Shown in pieces: positions 41,328 to 51,002 of a stretch of 64,000 nucleotides of DNA. Below the pieces are notes generated by a model. That model searched no databases, was not told the DNA's origin, and saw only the letters and a list, made by a program, of their open reading frames with translations. Source of the DNA: Paractinoplanes durhamensis (GTDB lineage: Bacteria; Actinomycetota; Actinomycetes; Mycobacteriales; Micromonosporaceae); NCBI RefSeq assembly GCF_016862175.1, contig NZ_BOML01000048.1:62001-126000 (forward strand), in the 5' to 3' direction. Numbering within the stretch: position 1 is the stretch's first letter; every line of letters begins with the position of its first letter. The position numbers and the translations under genes are program-made.

Positions 41328-41399
41328 TGGGCGCGGTAGGTTTCGAACCTACGACCCCTCGCTTGTAAGGCGAGTGCTCTCCCACTGAGCTACGCGCCC
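41328..41399 (-). tRNA. tRNA-Val, anticodon UAC
   Basis: On the minus strand the acceptor arms GGGCGCG and CGCGCCC pair. The D arm has TAGCTCAGTGGGAGAGCA. The anticodon stem CTCGC/GCGAG holds the loop CTTACAA with anticodon TAC, which reads GUA valine codons. The T arm is GTAGGTTCGAAACCTAC. The discriminator is A, and CCA is not encoded. Confidence 0.95.
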
Positions 41400-41407
41400 G
41401 TGATTGG

Positions 41408-41875
41408 TCACTCTACCGGCAAGGCGGCGATGGCTGCGTCCCAGGCCGTCCGGTCTCGGGCCTCGCCAGGGCCTGCCTCCTCGGAAAAACGGATCACGCC
41501 CGTCTTGTCGATGAGGAAAGTGCCCCGGTTGGCGAAGCCTGCTTCGGAGTTGAAGACCTCGTAGCTGCTGGCCACCTCCCCGTGCGGCCAGAAATCGGCC
41601 AGCAGGGGGAAGTCGAAGCTCTCCTGGAGCGACCAGACCTTGTGGCTGTAGACGGAATCGACGCTCACCGCCAGGACCTGGAGGTCGCCGGTGGCGTAGC
41701 GGTCGATGTTGTCCCGAATACCGGTCAGTTCACCCTGGCAGGTTCCCGTGAAAGTCAGCGGGTAGAACACCAGGAGGACCGCCTTACGCTGCTGAAAGCC
41801 GCTCAGGCGTACCACTTGATTGTTCTGATCTTTGAGGGTGAAGTCGGGCGCGGAAGCACCCACCGGCAGCGGCAT
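41408..41875 (-). CDS. ahpE: Peroxiredoxin, AhpE type (one-Cys)
   Basis: A 155-residue peroxiredoxin with the peroxidatic site PLTFTGTCQGEL, Cys46. There is no second cysteine, as in one-Cys AhpE enzymes, which reduce peroxides with mycothiol/mycoredoxin help. I chose ATG at 41875 because AAGG stands eight bases before it; a GTG two codons earlier is possible. DUF3052 lies upstream, a pairing that I recall from M. tuberculosis. Confidence 0.9.
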   Translation of the reverse strand: MPLPVGASAPDFTLKDQNNQVVRLSGFQQRKAVLLVFYPLTFTGTCQGELTGIRDNIDRYATGDLQVLAVSVDSVYSHKVWSLQESFDFPLLADFWPHGEVASSYEVFNSEAGFANRGTFLIDKTGVIRFSEEAGPGEARDRTAWDAAIAALPVE

Positions 41876-41936
41876 GGGCACAACCTTAACCGGACCGGCG
41901 CCAACGGACGCCGGCCGGCACGGAGGTCACAGCGAG

Positions 41937-42368
41937 CTACTTCTTCTTGGCACCCCTGGGGGAGACGAGCCGAGCACCCGTCCAGTCCTTGCCGGCGTTG
42001 ACCGTCGAGGTCTGCTGCAGACCCGCCGTAGGGGCGGACTCGCTGACCTCGCTCGGTTCGACATGGCCGTCACGGCCGGCCTTGGGGGTCAGCAGCCACA
42101 CCACGCCGTTTTCGGCGAGAGGGCCAAGGGCATCGGTGAGCAGTTCGAAAAGGTCACCATCGCCGTCTCGGTACCACAACAGCACCGAATCGACGACCTC
42201 GTCGGTGTCTTCGTCGACCAACTCGCCAACGCGTTCGGTCAGGGCGTCACGGAGGTCTTCGTCGACATCGTCGTCGTAGCCCATCTCCATGACCACCATG
42301 TTCGGCTCGAAGCCGAACCGGTCCGCCAGGCTGCGTACGCCGTCGGCCTGACCAGCGGTCGCGCTCAC
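41937..42368 (-). CDS. DUF3052 family protein
   Basis: A 143-residue acidic protein conserved in actinobacteria (Rv2239c-like). ADRFGFEPNMVVMEMGYDDDVD begins the domain, then LLWYRDGDGDLFELLTDALGPLAENGVVWLLTPKAG. The tail is Lys-rich. The function is unknown. The GTG start at 42368 has AGGAGG nine bases upstream. It lies 61 bases before ahpE on the same strand. Confidence 0.88.
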   Translation of the reverse strand: MSATAGQADGVRSLADRFGFEPNMVVMEMGYDDDVDEDLRDALTERVGELVDEDTDEVVDSVLLWYRDGDGDLFELLTDALGPLAENGVVWLLTPKAGRDGHVEPSEVSESAPTAGLQQTSTVNAGKDWTGARLVSPRGAKKK

Positions 42369-42419
42369 TGTCTAAGTCCTCCTAGCCAAGAATGAAATTG
42401 CCTAAAACCTGGGGGTAGT

Positions 42420-42465
42420 CCACACACTTGTCGCCCCGTGCGCAAGTGGCGCACCGAGTGTGTGG
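42420..42465 (-). terminator. Long hairpin after the fused E1 gene
   Basis: CCACACACT (42420-42428) pairs perfectly with AGTGTGTGG (42457-42465), with CGCC/GGCG able to pair within the 28-base loop. It follows the E1 stop by four bases and precedes the DUF3052 gene, so it may be a terminator or attenuator. Confidence 0.5.
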
Positions 42466-42469
42466 CAAT

Positions 42470-44740
42470 TTACCGTGCCAGCAGGGCATGGGCACCCTGT
42501 GTGATGGCATCCTCTCCTACCAACACGTGTTGTGCGGCCGGTCCCAGCGGAATCAGCGAGTCCGCCGATGCGATCCGCCGTGCGGAACCGACGAAACCGC
42601 CGTCCACCAGGGCCGCGAGAATACCCTCACCGACCCCGCCGGACCGACGTGTCTCGTCGACGATCAGGACCCGGCCGGTCGCGGAGGCCTCCCGGACCAG
42701 ATCGGCGGCCGGCAGCGGGCTGAGCCAGCGAAGGTCCACCACGCGGGATCCGTACCCCTGCTCGGCCAGCCGGGCGGCGACCCGCAGGGAGAGCCGGACG
42801 CCGTTGCCGAAGGTGACGATGGTCAGGTCGGCGGCGTTACCGACCGGGTAGGTGCGGGCCCGGCCGACCGGAGCGTGCTCCCCCGACCAGGAGACCGGCC
42901 CGGCGTACGGCGAGAGCCATTCGTTGTCACCCTGCTCGTAGAGGTCGCGGGTGTGGTAGAGCGCGATCGGCTCGAGGAAGACGCAGACGCTGCCGTCCGC
43001 CGCGGCCGAGGCCAGGCAGGTGCGCAGCATCGGGGCGGCGTCGGCGGGCCGGGACGGCACGGCGACCACCAGGCCCGGGATGTCGCGCAGGACGGCCACC
43101 GAGTTGTCGTTGTGGAAGTGCCCGCCGAAGGCCTGCTGGTAGGCGAGGCCGGCGATCCGCACCACCATCGGGTTGCGGTAGGCCCCGGACGAGAAGAACG
43201 ACATCGTGGCGGCCTCGCCGCGCAGCTGGTCCTCGGCGTTGTGCAGGTACGCCAGGTACTGGATCTCCGGGATCGGCAGCAGCCCGTCCAGGCCGGCGCC
43301 CAGGGCCAGCCCGAGGATGGTGGTCTCGTCGAGCAGGGTGTCGAAGACCCGATCGGGCCCGAAGCGCTCGTGGAGCTTCTTGGTGACGCCGTAGACGCCG
43401 CCCTTGCGGGCCACGTCCTCGCCGAACACCAGCGCACCCGGGTCGGCGAGCAGCGCGTCGGTGAGCGTCGCGTTGATCGTCTGCGCGAGGGTGAGCGGCC
43501 CGCCCTGCTCCGGCAGCTTGCCGTCGAAGGCCTGCAGCCGGGCGGCCGCGCCGGGCCCGATCGCCCGGGTGGCGACCTCGGTGATCTCGTGGGCGACCCG
43601 CAGCGGCCGGCGCGGGGCCAGCGGGCCGACGATCTCGGCGACCGAGGACAGCTTGGGCTCGCCGAGCACCTCCTCGGCGACCTTGCGGACCTGCCAGCCG
43701 ATCTCGTCGTAGCGGGTGACGACCTCCTCCGGGCTGAGCAGGCCGGCCTCGATCAGCATCCGGGCGGTGCCGATCACCGGATCGCGCTCGAGGTCCCGGT
43801 TGATCGCCTCGGTGGAGCGGTAGGCCACCTCGGCGTCGGCGCCGGCGTGCCCCATCAGCCGCACCGTGGACAGGTGCAGCACGGCCGGGCGGCGCTCGCG
43901 GCGCACGAAGCCGGCCGCCTCGGCCGCGGCGTCGTAGGTGGCGGCCAGGTCGCAGCCGTCGGCCGCCGAGTAGCGCAGGCCGGGGCGGGACGACAGCATC
44001 GCGGCCAGCCAGCCGTCCGGCGTGGGCACGCTGACGCCCAGCCCGTTGTCCTCGCACACCAGGAGCAGCGGTAGCCGTACGTCCGAATGCTCGAACCAGC
44101 CGGCGGCGTTCAGCGCCGCGGTGGCCGAGGCGTGGTTGGCCGAGGCGTCGCCGAAGGTGGCGACCACGATCGCGTCGGCCGGCCAGCGGCGATCCGCACG
44201 CGTCCGGGCCAGCGAGAACGCGAGCCCGACGGCGCGCGGCAGGTGCGAGGCGATCGTCGAGGTGGTCGGGATGATGTGCAGGTCGGCGCTGCCGAACACC
44301 TTGTGCCGGCCGCCGGCGATCGGCTCGTGCGCGCTGGCCACGACGCCGCGCAGAACGTCCCGGGCGGCGTCGGCGAGGCTCTTGGCGCGGGCGCAGAAGA
44401 ACGCGGCCGAACGGTAGTGCAGCAGCGCCGGGTCGGTGGGCAGCAGGGCGGCGGCGACCGCGGCGTTGCCCTCGTGGCCGGACGAGCCGATGGTGTAAAA
44501 ACCCTCGTTGAAGCTGCGCAACCAGCGGGCGGCCAGGTCGAGGTGGCGGCTGGCCAACTGGGCGTCGAACAGCTCGAGTGCGCGTGCCCCGGTCAGGGTG
44601 ACGCCGTCGCGGACGGCGTCCTCGGCCGGCCGTCGGTTGTCGGGCGGCTGCAGCGCCGAGATCGCGTCGCGGAAACGCTCGTCGAGGTTCTGCGGGGTGG
44701 TCACCAGCCCAGCATCGCGGAAGGCCGCTAGGCCCGCCAT
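42470..44740 (-). CDS. Fused alpha/beta E1 of a 2-oxoacid dehydrogenase
   Basis: A 756-residue protein with both E1 parts in one chain. The alpha-type TDP domain has IVVATFGDASANHASATAALN and DNGLGVS. The beta-type transketolase-like domain has ALVFGEDVARKGGVYGVT, DTLLDETTILGLALGAG and VVDLRWLSPLP. It should decarboxylate a branched-chain or related 2-oxo acid. No E2 or E3 gene lies near it. The start is ATG at 44740. Fused forms are known in actinobacteria; the natural substrate is not evident. Confidence 0.85.
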   Translation of the reverse strand: MAGLAAFRDAGLVTTPQNLDERFRDAISALQPPDNRRPAEDAVRDGVTLTGARALELFDAQLASRHLDLAARWLRSFNEGFYTIGSSGHEGNAAVAAALLPTDPALLHYRSAAFFCARAKSLADAARDVLRGVVASAHEPIAGGRHKVFGSADLHIIPTTSTIASHLPRAVGLAFSLARTRADRRWPADAIVVATFGDASANHASATAALNAAGWFEHSDVRLPLLLVCEDNGLGVSVPTPDGWLAAMLSSRPGLRYSAADGCDLAATYDAAAEAAGFVRRERRPAVLHLSTVRLMGHAGADAEVAYRSTEAINRDLERDPVIGTARMLIEAGLLSPEEVVTRYDEIGWQVRKVAEEVLGEPKLSSVAEIVGPLAPRRPLRVAHEITEVATRAIGPGAAARLQAFDGKLPEQGGPLTLAQTINATLTDALLADPGALVFGEDVARKGGVYGVTKKLHERFGPDRVFDTLLDETTILGLALGAGLDGLLPIPEIQYLAYLHNAEDQLRGEAATMSFFSSGAYRNPMVVRIAGLAYQQAFGGHFHNDNSVAVLRDIPGLVVAVPSRPADAAPMLRTCLASAAADGSVCVFLEPIALYHTRDLYEQGDNEWLSPYAGPVSWSGEHAPVGRARTYPVGNAADLTIVTFGNGVRLSLRVAARLAEQGYGSRVVDLRWLSPLPAADLVREASATGRVLIVDETRRSGGVGEGILAALVDGGFVGSARRIASADSLIPLGPAAQHVLVGEDAITQGAHALLAR

Positions 44741-44814
44741 GCCGGAGAGTGTCGCGAGACTGATCCGTCACGGTTTCCGGGGCACGGCGCCGGGGTCTTT
44801 GCTCTACTCGCGAC

Positions 44815-44910
44815 ATGACGATGCGGGTGGCCCTGCGGGCGCTGCTGCAGGCAATGCTGTGGATGACGCTGGTGGCGACGGCGTTCCTGATCCTGGATCT
44901 GTATACGTGA
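44815..44910 (+). CDS. 31-residue membrane peptide
   Basis: An ATG at 44815 opens a 31-codon frame (start MTMRVALRALLQAMLWMTL). After two arginines the rest is a single hydrophobic helix of about 23 residues ending in LDLYT. A perfect terminator begins at the base after the TGA. There is no clear ribosome site. It is divergent from the fused E1 gene. Size and terminator make it a candidate small membrane protein; the function is unknown. Confidence 0.5.
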   Translation: MTMRVALRALLQAMLWMTLVATAFLILDLYT

Positions 44911-44940
44911 CGGGCCGGAAGGGTTGCCCCTTCCGGCCCG
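44911..44940. terminator. Strong hairpin between the small peptide and the FN3 gene
   Basis: CGGGCCGGAAGGG and CCCTTCCGGCCCG form a perfect 13-bp stem with the loop TTGC. It can serve both converging genes. Confidence 0.85.
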
Positions 44941-44957
44941 CCGTCAGATCTGCCTCC

Positions 44958-47900
44958 CTACTGCGTGCTCGGAGGCGCGGACACCGTGATGGCGCCGGTC
45001 AGATACTTGGTGGTGGTGCTGGTGGCCGACGTCTGCGCGGCCGCCACGAGCGTCCTCGACCCGGCCGTGACCGTGGACGGGAGCGCCACCTCGACGGTGA
45101 ACCCACCCTTCGAGTCGGTGACCGCGGTCGTCGTCACCCGGGTCAGCGTCGGGGTGTAGACGGCGAAGCTGACCCCCGAGTACGGGGCGAGCCCGATGCC
45201 GGTGACCGTGACCGTGCCGCCCACCTTGACAGTGCTGGACGACAGGGTCAGCGTGCCCCCGCTGGTCGGCAGCGTGGTCGCTTGCGCCGGCGCGACCGCG
45301 GTCAGGGCGGTTGCCTCGATCGGGGTGCTCGGCGCCGAGTTGAGCCCGGTCGTCGTCCCCCGCGCCACCACGGACACCGTGTAGGGGCCCGCCGCGGCGA
45401 CCGTGATCGCACAGGAGGTGGCGGTCGCCACCGCGGTGCAGGCCGGTGACGTGGCGCCGTTGGTGGCGGTGGCCGTGTAGCCGGCCAGCCCCTCGGTGGA
45501 GGTGGCCGCCTTCCAGGACACGGTCAGGGCCTTGACGCCCGCGACCACGGTGACGCCGCTCGGCACGGCCGGCGGCGCCTTCGGGGTGACCGTGATCGGC
45601 GTGCTGGCGTCCGAGTAGCCGCTGGCCCCCAGGCCGATACTCGCCACGGTCACCGTGTAGGCGGCGCCGTTGGTGAGGCCGGTGACGGTGCAGGTCGTCG
45701 GCGTGCCGGTCGGCGTGATGCAGATCTTCCGATCGCCGGCCGTGTTGACCGCGGTGACCACGTACCGGGCGATGCCGTTGCCGACCATGGCCGGCGCCGT
45801 CCAGGTCACCACGGCCTGACCGTCACCGACGGTCGCCGCCACGGCGGTCGGGCTGCCCGGCCGTCCGGCGGTGGGCCGCACCCGCGGCGAGGAGACGCTC
45901 GCCGGCGAGAGGGTGCCGTCCTTCGCGACCGCGCTCACCGTCACGGTGTAGACCGCGAGGTTCGACACGCCGTTGATGAGGCACTCGGTGTCGGTGCTGA
46001 TGGTGGTCTCGCAGGAGAAGCCCCCCGGCGTGGTCACCGCCCTGTAGTGGTCGACCCGCGTGACGTCCGTCGGCGCGGTCCACGACACGTCGATCTGACG
46101 ATCGCCGCCCGACACCACGACGTCGGTCGGGACGGCCGGCGCACCGGGCACGATGGCCACGGATGCCGGGCTGAACTCCGAGTCGCCGCCGCCGGTCTTG
46201 CCGATGGCCTTGACCTGGAAGGTGTAGCTGGTCTTGGCGTCAAGACCGGACACCACACATGAGGTGGCGGTGTCGGAGGCCGGCACCGCGCAGTCGAGGC
46301 CGCCCGGGTTGGACAGCACCTTGTAGCCGGTGATGGCGCCACCGGTCGCCGGCTTGACCCAGCTGACGGTCACCTGACCGGCGGTGCTGGTGGCCGCGAC
46401 GGTCGGCGCCGCGATCATCCCGGGCGGGCCCGGGATGATCGACACGGACGCGTCACTCGCGGTGGAGCGGTCGGCCGTGCCGTTGGCGAGCACCTGGAAG
46501 GTGTACGCCGTGCCACTGCGCAGCCGGTCGAAGACACACGTCAGCACGCGCACGCTGGTGCAACGGGCCGGCGCGCTCATGTCCGGCGAGGCGGTGACGG
46601 AGTAGCTCCGCACCGGACCGGCGCCGGTCGGCGCGACCCAGGTGACCTTCACTGCGTTCGTGCCGCTCAGCTCCACGGTGGGAGCAGCCGGCTTGGGCGG
46701 ACCGGCCGTGGTGACGGTCTTGCTACGGTCACCCGGCGTGTCACCGCCGGTGCCACTCGCAACCACCCGGAACGTGTACGTGTTCGTCTCGAGCAGCTGA
46801 CCGAAGTCACAGGTGAGCTCGGTGACGTCGGTGCACGCCGGCGACGTGATGGCAGTGTCCGGCGCGCCGGTCGTGTAGGCGTTCACGCTGTACTTCGAGA
46901 CCGGACCGCCGCTGGACGGCGGCAGCCAGGTCACCCGGACCGTGTCCCCCGCGGTGACCTCGGTGGTCGGTGCGGCGGGCGGGTTCGGCTTGTTCGCCAC
47001 GACCGCAGCGGTCGTGTCCGAGTTGGTGGAGCCGGCCTCGTTGGTCGCCTGAACGACGAACGTGTACGAGGCGGTCGTGGTCAGCCCGGTGAACGTGCAG
47101 GTCCGGTCGGCCGACGCGGCCACCGGGCAGGTCGCCGGGTTCGGCGTGGCTCCGCCGTCCGACGAGGTCGGCGTGACGACCCAGCCGGTGGTGAGGTTCG
47201 CGCCGGTCGGCGCGCCCCAGGTCACGGTGGCCGAGCCCGGCGAGCCCACGGAGACGACCACGTTGGCCGGCTTGTCGGGCTTGCTGGGGATCAGGGCCGT
47301 GGTGGTGGCCAGCGACATGCCGCCGGCATTGTTGGTCGCCTCGACCTTGAAGATGTACGACCTGGTCGTCACCAGACCGGTGAAGTCACAGGTCAGCGTG
47401 GCCGAGGAGACCTTGTCGCAGCCGACCGTCGCGGTAGTGCCGTCGGACGGGGTGGCGGTGGCCGTGTAGGTCGCCACGGCGCCACCGGAGCCCGGCGCGG
47501 TCCAGTTGACCGTCACCTTGCCGTCCGCGTTGCCCCGGACCGCCGTGACGGTGGCCGGCGCGCCCGGCTTGTCGGGAACGATCGCGGTCGTCGGGCCCGA
47601 TTCATCGGCGCCCACGCTGTTCGTCGCCACGACGGTGAAGGTGTAGGGCGCGGTCAGCTTCAGCCCGGTCAACGTGCAGGACAGGGCGGTCGCCGCCACC
47701 GTCGCGCAGGTCGTCGGGATCGCCGCGGTGCCGTCGGTGGAGGCCGGTTTCACCTCGTAGCCGGTCACCGCCGCGTCGGCCGGCGCGGTCCAGCTGACCG
47801 TCACCTTGCCCGGCGCGTCGCCCAGCACGGCCGTCACGCCGCCCGGCGCGGCCGGCTTGTCGAGCAGGATCGCCGTGGTGGTGCCGGCCGAATTGATGCC

Positions 47901-50285
47901 GGAGTTGTTGGTCGCGTCGACCCGGAAGGTGTACAGCTCGCCCGGGTCCAGGCCCGCGATGATGCAGGTCAGCGTGGCCGCCGACACCGCGTCGCAGCCT
48001 ACGGTCTCGTCGTCGCCGGAGTCGACGGCGGTCACCGTGTAGGTCTCCACCGCCCCGCCCGTGATCGGCGCGAGCCAGGTCACCGTCGCCTGGTTCTCGG
48101 CGGAGGCGGCAGCCGACACCGACGTCGGCACGCCCGGCTTGTCCGGCTGCACCGCGGCCGTCGGGGCCGCGCTCGTGCCACCGAGCATGTTCTCCGCCCG
48201 CACCGTGAACGTGTACTTCTTCGACGTGTCCAGGGTGGTGAAGGCGCAGGTCAGGGTGACCCCGTCGGTCTTGCAGTCGGCGGGTGCCGTGCTCGTGTCC
48301 GTCGGGGTGGCCTTGACGATGTAACGCGTGACCGTGCCGGAGGCCGACGCGGTCCAGGTCACATCCACCGCGCCCGGCGTGTCGGCCTGCAGGGCGACGC
48401 TGGGCGTCAGCGGCGCGCTCGGAACGTCCGACGCCAGCGGCGTCGCGGTGGCGTCCGTGGTGCCGGCGGTGTTCTTGGCCGTCACCTTGAACGTGTACGA
48501 CTTGGCCGGGTCCAGCGCGGTCGCGCCGCTGAACGAGCAGGTCGTGGTGGCCGACGACGTCGCCGGGCAGCCCACGACCGCGGCGCTGCCGTCGGACGGG
48601 GTCGCGGTCACCGTGTAGCTCGCCACGGCACCGGCACCGGCCGCCGGGGCGGCCCAGGTGACGTCCGCATCGGTGGGCATGCCGCCCAGGGCCACGGCCA
48701 CCGTCGTCGGGACGCCGGGCTTGTTCGGGATGATCGCCGTGCTGGCGTCCGAGTCCACCGATCCCAGGTCACCGACGGCGGTCACCTTGAACGTGTAGGA
48801 CACGGCCGGGTCCAGGTCGGTGATCGTGCAGCTCGGGGTGGTCAGGTTGAAGCCACACCCGGCGGCGTTGGTGCCGTACTTGGTGCCGGTCGCCGGCGTC
48901 GCGGTCACCCGGTAGAAGATGACCGGCCCACCGGTGCTGTTCGCGGCCCAGCTGAGGACCACCTTGCCGGTGGCGTCACCCAGCGCGGCGGTCGGCGTGG
49001 CCGGCTTGTCCGGCAGCTGCGAGACGATCGCAGCGCTCCATTCCGAGGTGGTCGTGCCGGCGGCGTTGGTCGCCTTCACCTGGAACTGGTAGGCCTTGCC
49101 GTTCACCAGACCGGTGAAGTCGCAGCTGGTCTTGGTGGTCGTGGTGCAGTCCGGCAGCGCCGCGCCGTTGTCGGTCCGCTGGGAGCTCACCGTGTAGCTC
49201 GCCACGGTGCCGCCCTCGGGCGCGTCCCAGTAGACCGTGACGGCACCGGCGACGGCACCGAGTTCCACGGTCGGCATGGCAACCGTGCCCGGCTTGCCGG
49301 GGACGATCGCATCCGAGACCGGGCTGGGCTCGGACGAGCCGCCGCCCGGGTTCTCCCCGTTGGCGGTGACCGTGAAGGTGTAGGACCCGCCGAGATCGAG
49401 CCCGCCGACGACACACTCGGTGTCGGCCGGGCCGGGGATACACGTCGACACGGTCGGCAGCTTCGCGCCGTTGGTCGTCGCCGTGGTCACCATGTAACCG
49501 GAGAGCGCCTGGTTGCCCGAGGGCTTGCTCCAGCTCACCGTGACGGCGTTGTCGCCGGCCCGGGCCACGGCCGGCTTGGCCGGCGTGTGCGGCTTACCGG
49601 CGACCTTGGCCACCGAGGAGGCCCCCGCCGCGGACGTTCCGGTGGTTCCCGCGCTGGTGTTCACACCGATCGCGGTCACCTTGAACGTGTACGACGACTC
49701 GGCGGTCAGACCGGCGAAATCACAGGTGGTCGCGGACACGAGCGAGCCGCACGACCCGGTGAGCCCGTCCGACGGCGACGCGGTGATCCGGTACGAGTCG
49801 ATACCGGCGCCGGGATCCGGCGCGGTCCACTTCAGCGTCACCTTGGTGGGGTCGCCGTTGAAGGCGACGGTCGGCGCACCCGGAGTTCCGGGCGGGCCGG
49901 GCGTGGCCGACGTGGCGTTGACCGCGGCCGAGCACTCGGTGTTGTCGGTGAGCGTCGCGCTCGTACAGGCCATGACCGTCGGGGTGTACGCCTGGTTCGC
50001 GGTGAGATTGGGGATCGAACAGCTGGTCGAGGCCGTGGCGCAGGTCTGGCCACCGGCCGCGGCGACGTAGTGGCCGGCCCCGCCGGCCGGCGCGGTCCAG
50101 GACACCAGGATCGCGCGGCGTCCGGCGACCGCGTTGGCGGCGGTCGGCGTTCCGGGCGCCGCGGCCGCCGCGGGGCTGGGGTTCGCCAGAACCCCGGCCA
50201 CCGCCAGCAGGCCGCCCGCAGCCGCTGTTGCCCACCTGGAGACTTTTCGCCGCTGTTGCGGCGCTACTACTTGCACTACTTCCAC
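44958..50285 (-). CDS. Secreted protein of 17 fibronectin type III domains
   Basis: The 1775-residue product has a signal peptide (Arg/Lys at residues 12-17, hydrophobic core, cut near PAAAAA at about 42). I count 17 tandem FN3 domains of about 85-95 residues, each opening with (D/N/G)KPG(x)P and V(T)VxW. A C-terminal Ig-like domain follows (TLTLSSSTVKVGGTVTVTGIG). Each FN3 domain has a cysteine pair, such as CDAVSAATLTC, that could form a disulfide. There is no sorting signal or catalytic domain, so it is probably a surface or matrix spacer or adhesin. The start is GTG at 50285. Confidence 0.85.
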   Translation of the reverse strand: MEVVQVVAPQQRRKVSRWATAAAGGLLAVAGVLANPSPAAAAAPGTPTAANAVAGRRAILVSWTAPAGGAGHYVAAAGGQTCATASTSCSIPNLTANQAYTPTVMACTSATLTDNTECSAAVNATSATPGPPGTPGAPTVAFNGDPTKVTLKWTAPDPGAGIDSYRITASPSDGLTGSCGSLVSATTCDFAGLTAESSYTFKVTAIGVNTSAGTTGTSAAGASSVAKVAGKPHTPAKPAVARAGDNAVTVSWSKPSGNQALSGYMVTTATTNGAKLPTVSTCIPGPADTECVVGGLDLGGSYTFTVTANGENPGGGSSEPSPVSDAIVPGKPGTVAMPTVELGAVAGAVTVYWDAPEGGTVASYTVSSQRTDNGAALPDCTTTTKTSCDFTGLVNGKAYQFQVKATNAAGTTTSEWSAAIVSQLPDKPATPTAALGDATGKVVLSWAANSTGGPVIFYRVTATPATGTKYGTNAAGCGFNLTTPSCTITDLDPAVSYTFKVTAVGDLGSVDSDASTAIIPNKPGVPTTVAVALGGMPTDADVTWAAPAAGAGAVASYTVTATPSDGSAAVVGCPATSSATTTCSFSGATALDPAKSYTFKVTAKNTAGTTDATATPLASDVPSAPLTPSVALQADTPGAVDVTWTASASGTVTRYIVKATPTDTSTAPADCKTDGVTLTCAFTTLDTSKKYTFTVRAENMLGGTSAAPTAAVQPDKPGVPTSVSAAASAENQATVTWLAPITGGAVETYTVTAVDSGDDETVGCDAVSAATLTCIIAGLDPGELYTFRVDATNNSGINSAGTTTAILLDKPAAPGGVTAVLGDAPGKVTVSWTAPADAAVTGYEVKPASTDGTAAIPTTCATVAATALSCTLTGLKLTAPYTFTVVATNSVGADESGPTTAIVPDKPGAPATVTAVRGNADGKVTVNWTAPGSGGAVATYTATATPSDGTTATVGCDKVSSATLTCDFTGLVTTRSYIFKVEATNNAGGMSLATTTALIPSKPDKPANVVVSVGSPGSATVTWGAPTGANLTTGWVVTPTSSDGGATPNPATCPVAASADRTCTFTGLTTTASYTFVVQATNEAGSTNSDTTAAVVANKPNPPAAPTTEVTAGDTVRVTWLPPSSGGPVSKYSVNAYTTGAPDTAITSPACTDVTELTCDFGQLLETNTYTFRVVASGTGGDTPGDRSKTVTTAGPPKPAAPTVELSGTNAVKVTWVAPTGAGPVRSYSVTASPDMSAPARCTSVRVLTCVFDRLRSGTAYTFQVLANGTADRSTASDASVSIIPGPPGMIAAPTVAATSTAGQVTVSWVKPATGGAITGYKVLSNPGGLDCAVPASDTATSCVVSGLDAKTSYTFQVKAIGKTGGGDSEFSPASVAIVPGAPAVPTDVVVSGGDRQIDVSWTAPTDVTRVDHYRAVTTPGGFSCETTISTDTECLINGVSNLAVYTVTVSAVAKDGTLSPASVSSPRVRPTAGRPGSPTAVAATVGDGQAVVTWTAPAMVGNGIARYVVTAVNTAGDRKICITPTGTPTTCTVTGLTNGAAYTVTVASIGLGASGYSDASTPITVTPKAPPAVPSGVTVVAGVKALTVSWKAATSTEGLAGYTATATNGATSPACTAVATATSCAITVAAAGPYTVSVVARGTTTGLNSAPSTPIEATALTAVAPAQATTLPTSGGTLTLSSSTVKVGGTVTVTGIGLAPYSGVSFAVYTPTLTRVTTTAVTDSKGGFTVEVALPSTVTAGSRTLVAAAQTSATSTTTKYLTGAITVSAPPSTQ

Positions 50286-50433
50286 CCCCGCGGTTAGTCC
50301 CGAAGACCTGACGGCCCGGGCAAGACTGATTCCCCCACAAGGTAGCCATTTCAGGGGTAAATCAGGCTCGAACCGGCTAATGGGGTGCCGCCCGCCCGGA
50401 CCTGTGTGCTAATGCGGCTGGCAGACTCGGCCC

Positions 50434-50838
50434 ATGCGCACCGAAGTGATCACCGTCCGGACCGGCGGGTCGCCGGTCGTCCGCGACATCACGGCCGAGG
50501 CCGCCGACTTCGTGCGGTCCGAAGCGGACGGACTGCTGCACGTCTTCGTCCCGCACGCCACGGCCGGCCTCGCGATCATCGAGACCGGAGCCGGCTCCGA
50601 CGACGATCTGCTGACCGCGATCGACGACCTGCTGCCGGCCGAGGACAAGTGGCGGCACCGGCACGGTTCCCGCGGGCACGGCCGCGACCATGTGCTCCCG
50701 GCCTGGATCCCGCCGTACGCGACACTCCCCGTGATCGACGGCCGCATAGCGCTCGGGACCTGGCAGTCCATCTGCCTGGTCGACCCCAACGGCGACAACC
50801 CGACCCGCCAGGTGAGGTTCAGCTTCATCGCCGGCTGA
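50434..50838 (+). CDS. YjbQ family protein (secondary thiamine-phosphate synthase type)
   Basis: A 134-residue beta-barrel-like protein of the UPF0047/YjbQ family. VFVPHATAGLAIIETG and RHGSRGHGRDHVLPAWIPP hold the conserved His and Asp residues, and LGTWQSICLVDPNG closes the domain. A weak thiamine-phosphate synthase activity is described for the E. coli member; the main role is unclear. It is divergent from the FN3 gene. Confidence 0.9.
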   Translation: MRTEVITVRTGGSPVVRDITAEAADFVRSEADGLLHVFVPHATAGLAIIETGAGSDDDLLTAIDDLLPAEDKWRHRHGSRGHGRDHVLPAWIPPYATLPVIDGRIALGTWQSICLVDPNGDNPTRQVRFSFIAG

Positions 50839-51002
50839 TTCATCGATGCGCCGAAAGTTACTGCTCAGTACGTGTGTCCCGGATCGCGGACACCCCGGGT
50901 ACGCGTGACGATGCCCACCGCGAGGGGGCAGGATGGAGTCAACTCCGAGCGACTCACACAATGAGCCGCCCGGTTCCTTCCACCCGATCAAGAGGATTGC
51001 CT

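Noticed and set aside
42428..44074. Plus-strand frame of 548 codons
   Set aside because: It is antisense to the fused E1 gene, which has strong family motifs.
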